Source: an uncultured Clostridia bacterium
GTDB taxonomy: Bacteria; Bacillota; Clostridia; Oscillospirales; Oscillospiraceae
DNA length: 10,861 nucleotides
Direction of reading: 5' to 3'
Assembly (NCBI GenBank): GCA_945927915.1
Contig: CAMEMX010000037.1
Location: forward strand, 1 to 10,861
Shown: one piece after another, positions 1 to 5,524 of the stretch
How positions within the stretch are numbered: the first letter of the stretch is position 1
Layout: each line of letters begins with the position of its first letter
Program-made: the position numbers and the translations under genes
The notes under the pieces: model-generated
Databases searched by the model: none
The model's input: the letters and a program-made list of their open reading frames with translations, nothing else
Told to the model about the DNA's origin: nothing

Positions 1-171
1 TGCCGCGTGACGGACGAGACGGAAAACCCGTTTTCCGTGACGGTGCGTCTGCTGCCCGAGGGCGCGGTCGAGCCGATCTACTGGGAGCTGGACAAGGCGC
101 TCTGGCAGACGCTCCGCGCGGAGACGATCCGCGTCAGCCTGCCGGAATCGGCGCTGATGCCTTTGCGATGA
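1..171 (+). CDS. C-terminal end of an ABC-transporter ATP-binding protein, probably molybdate/tungstate type (partial)
   Basis: Frame 1 is open from the window edge to a TGA at 169-171 and gives 56 residues. They include ENPFSVTVRLLPEG and then YWELDKALWQTLRAE and VSLPESALMPLR. A short beta-rich segment with a W-E-x-D-K-x-x-W pattern, ending in a V-x-L-P-x-x-x-L-x-L-R strand, resembles the TOBE-like tail of oxyanion-importer ATPases that I recall from clostridial molybdate operons. The ATPase core lies outside the window, so the family call rests on this tail and on the molybdenum-cofactor genes that follow. If correct, the protein powers uptake of molybdate or tungstate at the inner face of the membrane. 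Its stop lies just upstream of the next gene's ribosome binding site, which fits one transcript. Another ABC ATPase family is possible. Confidence 0.55.
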   Translation, partial: CRVTDETENPFSVTVRLLPEGAVEPIYWELDKALWQTLRAETIRVSLPESALMPLR

Positions 172-185
172 AAGGACTGTTGGAC

Positions 186-1202
186 ATGAAAAAGATCAAC
201 GTTGAAAACGCCGTCGGCATGACCCTCTGCCACGACATCACCGCCATGCGCGACGGCTTCAAGGGCGCCGCGTTCAAGCGCGGTCACGTCATCACGGAGG
301 AGGACATCCCGAAGCTGCTCGATCTCGGCAAGCGGACGGTCTTCATCTGGGAGGACAACGCCGGCGAGATCCACGAGGAGGACGCCGCGCTGCGCATGGC
401 GGCGATGGCGCCCGTCAAGCTGGCGCACTACACCGACCCGTCCGAGGGCAAGGTGCTGCTTTTGGCGGACGAGCGCGGGATGCTGCGCGTGGACACGGAG
501 CTGCTGCGGCAGATCAACGCCATCGGCGACCTGACGATCTCGACCCTGCCCGATCATTTCCCCGTCGAGGCGGGCGACCGCCTTGCGTCCATGCGCATCG
601 TGCCGCTCGTGACGCAGCAGGCGCAGATCGAGCGTGCCGAGGCGCTGTGCAGGGGCAAAAAGCTCCTCGACCTGCGGCCCTACAAGCCGAGAAAGCTCGG
701 CGTCATCATCACCGGCTCGGAAATTTACACGGGTCGGATCAAAGACAAGTTTGAGCCGGTCGTCCGCGCGAAAATGCAGCACTATCCCGCCGAGATCCTC
801 GGCGTGACGATCTGCGACGACGACCTTGCCATGATCACCGGCGCTGCGCGGAACTATCTCGACGCGGGCGCGGACTTCCTCATTTTCACGGGCGGGATGT
901 CCGTCGACCCGGACGACCTGACGCCGAGCGCCATCCGTGCGCTGGGCGCGGACATCGTCACGCACGGCGTGCCCTCCCAGCCCGGCAACATGACCCTCGT
1001 GGCCTATCTGGGCGATACGCCCATCCTCGGCGTGCCGGGTGCGGCGATCAGCCTGCCGACGACGATCTTCGACGTTCTGCTGCCGCAGATCTTCGCGGGC
1101 GACCGCCTGACGAAGGAGGAGCTCATCCGTCTGGGCGACGGCGGCCTGTGCAGGCTCTGCAAGCCCTGCCACTTCCCCAACTGCACGTTCGGACGTTACT
1201 GA
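186..1202 (+). CDS. MoeA-like molybdopterin-binding protein with a four-cysteine C-terminal tail
   Basis: The product has 338 residues from ATG 186. That start follows AAAGGA at 171-176 with a 9-base spacer. An in-frame ATG at 168 has no ribosome binding site and would add six residues. Residues 170-305 form a MoCF/MoeA-MogA-type binding domain: GVIITGSEIYTG (172-183), FTGGMSVDPDD (234-244), and QPGNM followed by GVPGAA (265-286). The N-terminal 150 residues, which open with a segment like that of MoeA-type proteins (VGMTLCHDIT), are less recognisable. The tail carries Cys322, Cys325, Cys328 and Cys333 (C-x2-C-x2-C-x4-C), suggesting a metal site. Known relatives bind molybdopterin or its adenylylated form. 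A role in metal insertion is inferred, because no canonical MoeA is present here. The gene ends one base before the moaA start. Confidence 0.85.
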   Translation: MKKINVENAVGMTLCHDITAMRDGFKGAAFKRGHVITEEDIPKLLDLGKRTVFIWEDNAGEIHEEDAALRMAAMAPVKLAHYTDPSEGKVLLLADERGMLRVDTELLRQINAIGDLTISTLPDHFPVEAGDRLASMRIVPLVTQQAQIERAEALCRGKKLLDLRPYKPRKLGVIITGSEIYTGRIKDKFEPVVRAKMQHYPAEILGVTICDDDLAMITGAARNYLDAGADFLIFTGGMSVDPDDLTPSAIRALGADIVTHGVPSQPGNMTLVAYLGDTPILGVPGAAISLPTTIFDVLLPQIFAGDRLTKEELIRLGDGGLCRLCKPCHFPNCTFGRY

Positions 1203-1203
1203 T

Positions 1204-2154
1204 ATGCTGGACGGCTACGGAAGAAACATCAATTATCTGCGCCTGTCGGTCACGGATCGCTGCAACCTGCGCTGTAAATACTGTATGCCGGCAGACGGCA
1301 TCTGCAAAAAGCAGCCGGACGAGCTTCTGACCGAGGACGAGATGATCACCGCCGTGCGTGCTGCCGCGTCCGTCGGCATCACCAAGCTGCGCATCACGGG
1401 CGGCGAACCGCTGCTGAAAAAGAACATCCTCTCCCTCTGCCGCCGCGCCGCCGCGGTCGGGGGCATCCGGGAGGTCTGCATCACGACGAACGGCGTGCTG
1501 CTTGACGCGCTGGCAAGGCCGCTGCGCGAAGCGGGCGTGCGCCGCGTGAACCTCAGCATCGACACGCTGGACGCGGAAAAATACCGCGGCATCACGCGCG
1601 GCGGCAAGCTGGAGGACGCTTTGCGCGGCCTGCACGCTGCGCTGGAGGCCGGGTTCGAGCGCGTCAAGCTCAACGCCGTGCTGATCGGCGGCTTTAACGA
1701 CTGCGAGATCGGCGATCTCGCGGCGCTGACAAGGCAATATCCCGTCGACGTCCGCTTCATCGAGCTGATGCCGATGCCGGACAGCGAGATTTTCGGAGAA
1801 AACGCTTACCTCTCCTGCGACGCAGTGCTGCAGGCGCTGCCGGAGCTGCTGCCGAACGGCGCCTCCGGCGTCGCGCAGCTTTACCGCCTGCCGGACGCGC
1901 TGGGCGACGTGGGTCTCATCCGCCCGGTCAGCGCCCTCTTCTGCGCCTCGTGCAGCCGCCTGCGCCTGACGGCGGACGGCAAGCTCAAGGCGTGCCTGCA
2001 TTCGCCCGACGAGCGGGCGCTCAAGGGGCTTTCGCAGGAGGAGATGGCGCAGCAGATGCGCCTTTGCATCGCGCACAAGCCCGCCTGCCACGCCGTACTG
2101 AGCGCGGAGCACCGCTCGCAGGCGGGACGCGGAATGTATCAGATCGGAGGCTGA
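1204..2154 (+). CDS. moaA: GTP 3',8-cyclase MoaA (radical SAM)
   Basis: MoaA is a cytosolic radical-SAM enzyme that converts GTP to 3',8-cyclo-7,8-dihydro-GTP, the first step of molybdopterin synthesis, with MoaC acting next. The 316-residue product is near normal length. Cys20, Cys24 and Cys27 form the CxxxCxxC site of the SAM cluster. GGEP at 66-69 is the SAM-binding glycine motif. Cys247, Cys250 and Cys264 form the second cluster with the MoaA-specific CxxC-x13-C spacing. The protein ends in GG, matching the functional double-glycine tail of the family. ATG 1204 comes two bases after the preceding stop and has no clear Shine-Dalgarno, so translational coupling is likely. The next start, 2157, follows its stop by two bases. 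Confidence 0.97.
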   Translation: MLDGYGRNINYLRLSVTDRCNLRCKYCMPADGICKKQPDELLTEDEMITAVRAAASVGITKLRITGGEPLLKKNILSLCRRAAAVGGIREVCITTNGVLLDALARPLREAGVRRVNLSIDTLDAEKYRGITRGGKLEDALRGLHAALEAGFERVKLNAVLIGGFNDCEIGDLAALTRQYPVDVRFIELMPMPDSEIFGENAYLSCDAVLQALPELLPNGASGVAQLYRLPDALGDVGLIRPVSALFCASCSRLRLTADGKLKACLHSPDERALKGLSQEEMAQQMRLCIAHKPACHAVLSAEHRSQAGRGMYQIGG

Positions 2155-2156
2155 GC

Positions 2157-2642
2157 ATGGCGGATTTTACGCATTTTAACGCCGAAGGGCGGGCAAAAAT
2201 GGTCGACGTGGGCGAAAAGCCGCCCACCCGCCGCACCGCCGTGGCGGGCGCACGCGTGTGCGTCAGCCCGGAGACGCTGCGCCTGATCCAAACCGGCGGC
2301 ATGAAAAAGGGCGATGTCCTGACCGTCGCGCAGATCGCGGGCGTCATGGGCGCCAAGCGCACGCCGGAGCTGATCCCGATGTGCCACCCCGTGCTGATCG
2401 ACGGGGTCGATCTGAAGCTGTGGCTGAACGAAGAACGCTGCTGCGTCGAGATCCGCGCGAGCGTCTCTTGCGCCGGACGCACCGGCGTGGAGATGGAGGC
2501 GCTGACGGCGGCCTCCTCCGCGGCGCTGACGGTCTACGATATGTGCAAGGCCGTCCAGAAGGACATTTGCATCACCGACGTGCGCCTGCTTTCCAAAACG
2601 GGCGGCGTCCACGGAGATTTTTTGCGGGAGGAAGAAGAATGA
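2157..2642 (+). CDS. moaC: Cyclic pyranopterin monophosphate synthase MoaC
   Basis: MoaC converts MoaA's cyclic dehydro-GTP intermediate to cyclic pyranopterin monophosphate, completing step 1 of molybdenum-cofactor synthesis. The 161-residue product is standard length. It has the MVDVGEKPPTRRTA opening and PMCHPVLIDGVDL with His77. It also has Lys51, Glu112 and Glu114 in GVEMEAL, and Asp128 and Lys131 in VYDMCKAV. These positions agree, from memory, with the catalytic residues of E. coli MoaC. Start 2157 is supported by GGAGG at 2146-2150 with a 6-base spacer and by homology. The same frame stays open far upstream, but only as a shadow of moaA. Its TGA overlaps the ATG of the following gene by four bases (ATGA), so the two are probably translationally coupled. 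Confidence 0.97.
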   Translation: MADFTHFNAEGRAKMVDVGEKPPTRRTAVAGARVCVSPETLRLIQTGGMKKGDVLTVAQIAGVMGAKRTPELIPMCHPVLIDGVDLKLWLNEERCCVEIRASVSCAGRTGVEMEALTAASSAALTVYDMCKAVQKDICITDVRLLSKTGGVHGDFLREEEE

Positions 2643-3568
2643 AAAATACGGCTGCCGTGATCACCGTCAGCGACAAGGCTTCGCGCGGCGAGCGCGTGGA
2701 CACCAGCGGCCCGGCCCTGTGCGAGCTGCTGAAAAAGGACGGCTGGGACGTACTGTATACGGCCATCGTGCCCGACGAGACGGAAAAGATCCAGCAGGCG
2801 CTGCTGCACTGCGCCGACGAGCTGCGCCTCGCGCTCATTTTAACGACGGGCGGCACGGGCTTCTCCCCGCGCGACGTCACGCCGGAGGCAACGCTGCCGC
2901 TCATCGAGCGCGAGACGCGCGGCATCCCCGAGGCGATGCGCGCCGAGAGCATGAAAATCACGCCGCGCGGCTGCCTTTCGCGCGGGGTCGCGGGCATCCG
3001 CGGGCGCAGCCTGTTCGTGAATCTGCCCGGCAGCGAGAAGGCCGCGCGCGAGAACTACCTGTCTGTCGCTCCCGCGCTGCGCCACGGCGTCGATATGCTC
3101 TGCTCCGAAGGCTCCGCCGATTGCGGCGCCCCGACGGGCGTCATCCGCGCCGTCTGCATCAGCGAACAGCGCGGGCAGCAGAAGCACCCCGTTGACGAGA
3201 TCGTCCTCCGGCCCGGTCACGGCATCGTGGGCGACGCCCACGCCGGCGCGTGGCACCGGCAGGTGAGCCTGCTCGCGGTCAAAAGCGTGCAGAAGGTGCA
3301 GGAAAAGGTCGATTTCCCGCTCGGCTCCGGCGCGTTCGCGGAAAACGTCCTCATCGAGGGCATCGTGCTGCACGAGCTGCCCGTCGGCACGCGCCTGAAG
3401 CTCGGCACCGCCCTGTGCGAGGTCACGCAGATCGGCAAGGAGTGCCACAGCGACTGCGCCATCCGCAAGGCGGCGGGCGACTGCGTCATGCCGCGCGAGG
3501 GGATCTTCGCCCGCGTCCTGACCGAAGGCCGCGCAAAAGCCGGCGATTTTGTCGCCGTCCTGCGCTGA
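2639..3568 (+). CDS. Bifunctional MogA/MoaB-type molybdopterin adenylyltransferase fused to a MOSC domain
   Basis: The 309-residue product has two domains. Residues 1-155 are MogA/MoaB-like: AVITVSDKASRG (6-17), LTTGGTGFSPRDVTPEAT (68-85) and FVNLPGS (126-132). This domain binds molybdopterin and would adenylylate it using ATP. Residues 165-309 are a MOSC domain: GIVGDAHAG (195-203), AENVLIEG (234-241), and GKECHSDCAIRKAAGDCVMP (266-285) with Cys269 in the position of the family cysteine, then GIFARVL and AGDFVAVL. MOSC domains act in cofactor sulfuration or molybdenum-dependent reductases. Here the domain may load or carry sulfur for xanthine-dehydrogenase-type enzymes; this is inference. 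ATG 2639 has GGAGG at 2627-2631 and overlaps moaC by four bases. The reading frame crosses the domain junction without interruption, so this is a genuine fusion. Confidence 0.92.
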   Translation: MKNTAAVITVSDKASRGERVDTSGPALCELLKKDGWDVLYTAIVPDETEKIQQALLHCADELRLALILTTGGTGFSPRDVTPEATLPLIERETRGIPEAMRAESMKITPRGCLSRGVAGIRGRSLFVNLPGSEKAARENYLSVAPALRHGVDMLCSEGSADCGAPTGVIRAVCISEQRGQQKHPVDEIVLRPGHGIVGDAHAGAWHRQVSLLAVKSVQKVQEKVDFPLGSGAFAENVLIEGIVLHELPVGTRLKLGTALCEVTQIGKECHSDCAIRKAAGDCVMPREGIFARVLTEGRAKAGDFVAVLR

Positions 3569-3577
3569 GCAAAGAAA

Positions 3578-3610
3578 GTTTTCCGAAAAATCCGGATTTT
3601 TTCAGAAAAC
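3578..3610. terminator. Near-palindrome after the molybdenum operon, possible weak terminator
   Basis: A 33-base near-palindrome is centred on TCCGGA (3591-3596). GTTTTC, C and GAAAAA on the left face TTTTTTC, A and GAAAAC on the right, with one mismatch and a one-base bulge. It begins 10 bases after the stop at 3568. As RNA it could fold into a long, A/U-rich hairpin that includes a run of six U. No separate U-run follows, so it is not a classic intrinsic terminator. It sits just before the -35 box of the next promoter, so it could instead be an operator. The terminator role is inferred from position. Confidence 0.35.
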
Positions 3611-3613
3611 CCC

Positions 3614-3642
3614 TTGCAATTCGGGAATTTCGGTGGTATAAT
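3614..3642 (+). promoter_or_regulatory. Sigma-70/SigA-type promoter of the rimP-nusA-infB operon
   Basis: The -35 box TTGCAA (3614-3619) and the perfect -10 box TATAAT (3637-3642) are separated by 17 bases. TG at 3634-3635 gives an extended -10. Transcription would start near 3649-3650, leaving a leader of about 210 bases before rimP. This is the best promoter seen in the window, and it sits at the boundary between the molybdenum and translation operons. Confidence 0.85.
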
Positions 3643-3654
3643 ACAGACAATCTA

Positions 3655-3669
3655 TAGTAAACTTTACTA
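3655..3669. promoter_or_regulatory. 15-base dyad just downstream of the expected start site, operator-like
   Basis: TAGTAAA and TTTACTA are perfect inverted arms around one central C. The dyad begins about five bases after the predicted transcription start and directly abuts the larger palindrome at 3669-3694. A site here could bind a dimeric repressor. As RNA, the one-base centre makes it a poor hairpin, which favours a DNA-level role. No regulator is identifiable from the window. Confidence 0.35.
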
Positions 3670-3700
3670 AAGAGAGGGGATATCCCCTCTCTTTCTTGTT
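3669..3700 (+). terminator. Perfect 26-base palindrome with a U-rich tail in the rimP leader, candidate attenuator
   Basis: Positions 3669-3694 read AAAGAGAGGGG, ATAT, CCCCTCTCTTT: an 11-base-pair perfect stem with a four-base loop, followed by CTTGTT. The 3' arm plus tail gives TTTCTTGTT, a broken U-run. In RNA the hairpin would form 20-45 bases after the promoter's start site, so it looks like an early terminator or attenuator of the rimP operon. The interrupted U-tract suggests partial efficiency. A protein-binding DNA palindrome is the alternative. Confidence 0.5.
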
Positions 3701-3721
3701 GAGTGTCGGCAGAAATGCCAA

Positions 3722-3829
3722 TGCAGGGCTGGGGCAAGACTCAGCCGACCGCGAAGCGGCAGACGGCACGAACGAACAGGTCCGTACAAAGCCGGCGGTT
3801 CCACGGCGGGGACATATCCCCGCCCTGCA
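3722..3829 (+). repeat. Inverted-repeat-bounded element in the rimP leader containing repeat core copy A
   Basis: TGCAGGGC plus GGGG (3722-3734, one bulged T at 3730) pairs with CCCCGCCCTGCA (3818-3829), a 12-base-pair closing helix around roughly 83 bases. Inside lies a 49-base core (3754-3802) that matches 5534-5582 at 37 of 49 positions. A small hairpin CCGC-GAA-GCGG lies at 3749-3759. GGCA-GAAA-TGCC, with a GNRA-type loop, lies just outside at 3708-3719. The local hairpin at 3805-3824 uses the same CCCC as the closing helix, so the two structures exclude each other. It could be a decayed miniature inverted-repeat element or a structured leader RNA; the sequence alone does not decide. Confidence 0.6.
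3805..3824 (+). promoter_or_regulatory. GC-rich hairpin upstream of the rimP ribosome binding site
   Basis: GGCGGGG (3805-3811) and CCCCGCC (3818-3824) form a perfect seven-base-pair stem with loop ACATAT. It ends 18 bases before the AAAGGA ribosome binding site (3843-3848). No U-run follows, so it is not a terminator. The ATATCCCC at 3814-3821 could also pair with GGGGATAT at 3676-3683 in the upstream palindrome. Confidence 0.55.
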
Positions 3830-3858
3830 AGAGTGCAAAGCAAAAGGACGGTAGTATT

Positions 3859-4311
3859 ATGAAAATCACGGAACAGGTATGGCAGCTTGCCGAGCCTCTG
3901 GTCAGGCAGAACGGCTGCGAGCTGTGGGACGTCGAATACGTCCGCGAGGGCGGCGAATGGTTCCTGCGGCTGTATCTTGACAAGGACGGCGGCGTCAACA
4001 TCGACGACTGCGAGGCCGTCTCCCGCGCGGTCGACCCCCTGCTGGACGAATACGACCCCATCCCGGACAGCTACCATTTCGAGGTCTGCTCGGCGGGGCT
4101 GGAGCGCGTTTTGAAGCGCCCGGCCGACTTCGAGCGCTTTCTCGGCGCGGCGGTGCTGGTCAAGCTCTACCGCCCGAAAAACGGCTGCAAGGAATTTGCC
4201 GGCGTGCTGACCGGCTACCATGACGGCGACGTGACCGTCACGGTCGGAAACAGCAGCCTTACCTTTGAAAAATCCGAGGTCGCGCTGGTGCGGCTTCGCG
4301 TCGAATTCTGA
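3859..4311 (+). CDS. rimP: Ribosome maturation factor RimP
   Basis: RimP binds the 30S precursor and is needed for maturation of the small subunit. The 150-residue product is normal length. It opens with an N-terminal alpha/beta domain (VRQNGCELWDVEYVREGGEW, 15-34), then YLDKDGGVNIDDCEAVSRAV (39-58), and the signature VCSAGLERVLKRPADFERFLG (77-97), which is the family's S-P-G-L-x-R-x-L block with Ala in place of Pro. The C-terminal SH3-like barrel covers about 98-150. ATG 3859 has AAAGGA at 3843-3848 with a 10-base spacer, and homology starts there even though the frame is open upstream. It is the first gene after the promoter at 3614-3642 and is followed by nusA, the usual Bacillota order. 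Confidence 0.96.
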   Translation: MKITEQVWQLAEPLVRQNGCELWDVEYVREGGEWFLRLYLDKDGGVNIDDCEAVSRAVDPLLDEYDPIPDSYHFEVCSAGLERVLKRPADFERFLGAAVLVKLYRPKNGCKEFAGVLTGYHDGDVTVTVGNSSLTFEKSEVALVRLRVEF

Positions 4312-4372
4312 GAGGTGTTACGTTATGCGATCTGCAAGAGCTTCCCAAAAAGACAATAAGGAGTACACGATT
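4312..4372 (+). promoter_or_regulatory. rimP-nusA junction with two possible nusA translation starts
   Basis: GAGGTG (4312-4317) directly follows the rimP stop and lies seven bases before an in-frame ATG at 4325. AAGGAG (4358-4363) lies nine bases before ATG 4373. Both sites look functional. Initiation at 4325 would add 16 residues, MRSARASQKDNKEYTI, to NusA. Homology supports 4373 as the standard start. Confidence 0.5.
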
Positions 4373-5455
4373 ATGAACGCTGAGATTTTCGCGGCGCTGC
4401 GTCAGCTGGAAAAGGAACGCGGCATCCCGGTCGATTACATGGTCGAACGCATCACGCAGGCGCTCGTCGCCGCGTATAAGAAGGACAAGGACGGCTATAC
4501 CGACAATGTCTATGTCGAGCTGACCGAGGAAAAAATGTTCATGTACGCGCAGAAGGAGGTCGTCGACGAGGTCATCACCCCCGCGACCGAGATCGTGCTC
4601 GACGCCGCCCGCAAGATCGACAAGACCGCCCAGCTCGGCGACCTCGTCAACGTCGAGATCCAGACCAAGGCCTTCGGACGCATCGCCGCCCAGACCGCCA
4701 AGCAGGTCATCATCCAGGGCATCCGCGAGGCCGAGCGCGGCATGATCTTTGAGAGCTTCTCGTCGAAGGAGCACGAGATCCTCACCGGCACCGTCCTGCG
4801 CATCGACAATTCCGGCGACATCACCGTCCGCATCGGGCAGGGCAACGACCGCACCGACGCGCTGCTCGCCGTCGGCGAGCAGGTGCGCGGCGAGCATTTC
4901 ACCGAGGGCGACCTCATCCGTGTCTACGTCGTCGAGGTGCGCCGCAGCAACCGCGGCCCGCAGGTCCTTGTTTCGCGTACCCACCCGGCGCTCGTCAAGC
5001 GCCTGTTCGAGCTGGAGGTGCCGGAGATCGCTTCCGGCGCGGTGGAGATCCGCTCCATCGCCCGCGAGGCCGGCTCCCGCACCAAGATCGCCGTCTACGC
5101 CGCCGAGGAGAACATCGACCCCGTCGGCGCCTGCGTCGGCGCCCGCGGCGCGCGTGTCAACGCCGTCGTCGAGGAGCTGCAGGGCGAAAAGATGGACATC
5201 GTCGTCTGGTCGGACGACATCTGCACGTTCGTCGCCTCGGCGCTGTCCCCGGCGGACGTTGTCTCCGTCACGCAGCTTCCCGGCATGAAGGCGTGCCGCG
5301 TCATCGTGCCGGACGACCAGCTCTCGCTCGCCATCGGCAAGGAGGGCCAGAACGCCCGTCTTGCCGCCCGCCTGACCGGCTGCAAGATCGACATCAAGCC
5401 CGCCTCGCAGGCGGAGGCCGCCGAGGAGACGGAAGAGGCTCCGGCGGAGGAATAA
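4373..5455 (+). CDS. nusA: Transcription termination/antitermination factor NusA
   Basis: NusA binds RNA polymerase and nascent RNA, promoting pausing, intrinsic termination or antitermination. The 360-residue product has the short Bacillota architecture. The N-terminal polymerase-binding domain spans 1-125 (MNAEIFAALRQLEKERGIPV at the start). An S1 domain spans about 135-200 (ILTGTVLRIDNSGDITVRIG). KH1 follows, with G256-A-R-G259, and KH2 has G322-K-E-G325 in LAIGKEGQNARLAARL. A short acidic tail, EETEEAPAEE, closes the protein. The extra acidic repeats of the E. coli protein are absent, as in most Gram-positives. ATG 4373 is chosen from homology and AAGGAG at 4358-4363; an upstream in-frame ATG at 4325 is also possible. 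NusA may act on the terminator-like hairpins in its own operon (inference). Confidence 0.97.
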   Translation: MNAEIFAALRQLEKERGIPVDYMVERITQALVAAYKKDKDGYTDNVYVELTEEKMFMYAQKEVVDEVITPATEIVLDAARKIDKTAQLGDLVNVEIQTKAFGRIAAQTAKQVIIQGIREAERGMIFESFSSKEHEILTGTVLRIDNSGDITVRIGQGNDRTDALLAVGEQVRGEHFTEGDLIRVYVVEVRRSNRGPQVLVSRTHPALVKRLFELEVPEIASGAVEIRSIAREAGSRTKIAVYAAEENIDPVGACVGARGARVNAVVEELQGEKMDIVVWSDDICTFVASALSPADVVSVTQLPGMKACRVIVPDDQLSLAIGKEGQNARLAARLTGCKIDIKPASQAEAAEETEEAPAEE

Positions 5456-5475
5456 GAACGTCTGCATTATATTAT

Positions 5476-5524
5476 AGAGAACAGTGAACAGTGAATAGTG
5501 AATAGTGAATAGTGAATAGTGAAT
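5476..5524 (+). repeat. Seven tandem copies of a heptamer (AGTGAAT/AGTGAAC)
   Basis: Seven contiguous 7-base units run from 5476 to 5524: AGAGAAC, AGTGAAC, then five perfect AGTGAAT copies, followed by a partial unit. The array begins 20 bases after the nusA stop and is A/T-rich in an otherwise GC-rich region. Exact copies suggest recent slippage or arrival with a mobile repeat. GTGAACAG at 5484-5491 in the array is matched by CTGTTCAC at 5609-5616, so the array forms the left end of an inverted-repeat-bounded segment. Confidence 0.9.

Noticed and set aside
78..1172. 364-codon minus-strand frame opposite the MoeA-like gene
   Set aside because: Arg/Ala/Asp-rich shadow composition, with no motif or ribosome binding site; the + strand frame has clear molybdopterin-binding motifs.
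1950..2156. N-terminal extension of moaC from an upstream in-frame ATG
   Set aside because: The extension overlaps the conserved MoaA C-terminus, while ATG 2157 has a good ribosome binding site and matches the MoaC N-terminus.
3722..3829. Known metabolite riboswitch in the rimP leader
   Set aside because: I recognise no conserved riboswitch core; the inverted repeats and the second copy of the core fit a dispersed repeat at least as well.
3703..3858. 52-codon N-terminal extension of rimP
   Set aside because: It would translate the repeat element; RimP homology begins at ATG 3859, which has its own ribosome binding site.
5456..5480. Possible promoter from the A/T-rich TATATTATAG stretch after nusA
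   Set aside because: There is no acceptable -35 box at 16-18 bases; the A/T content is explained by the adjoining heptamer repeat.
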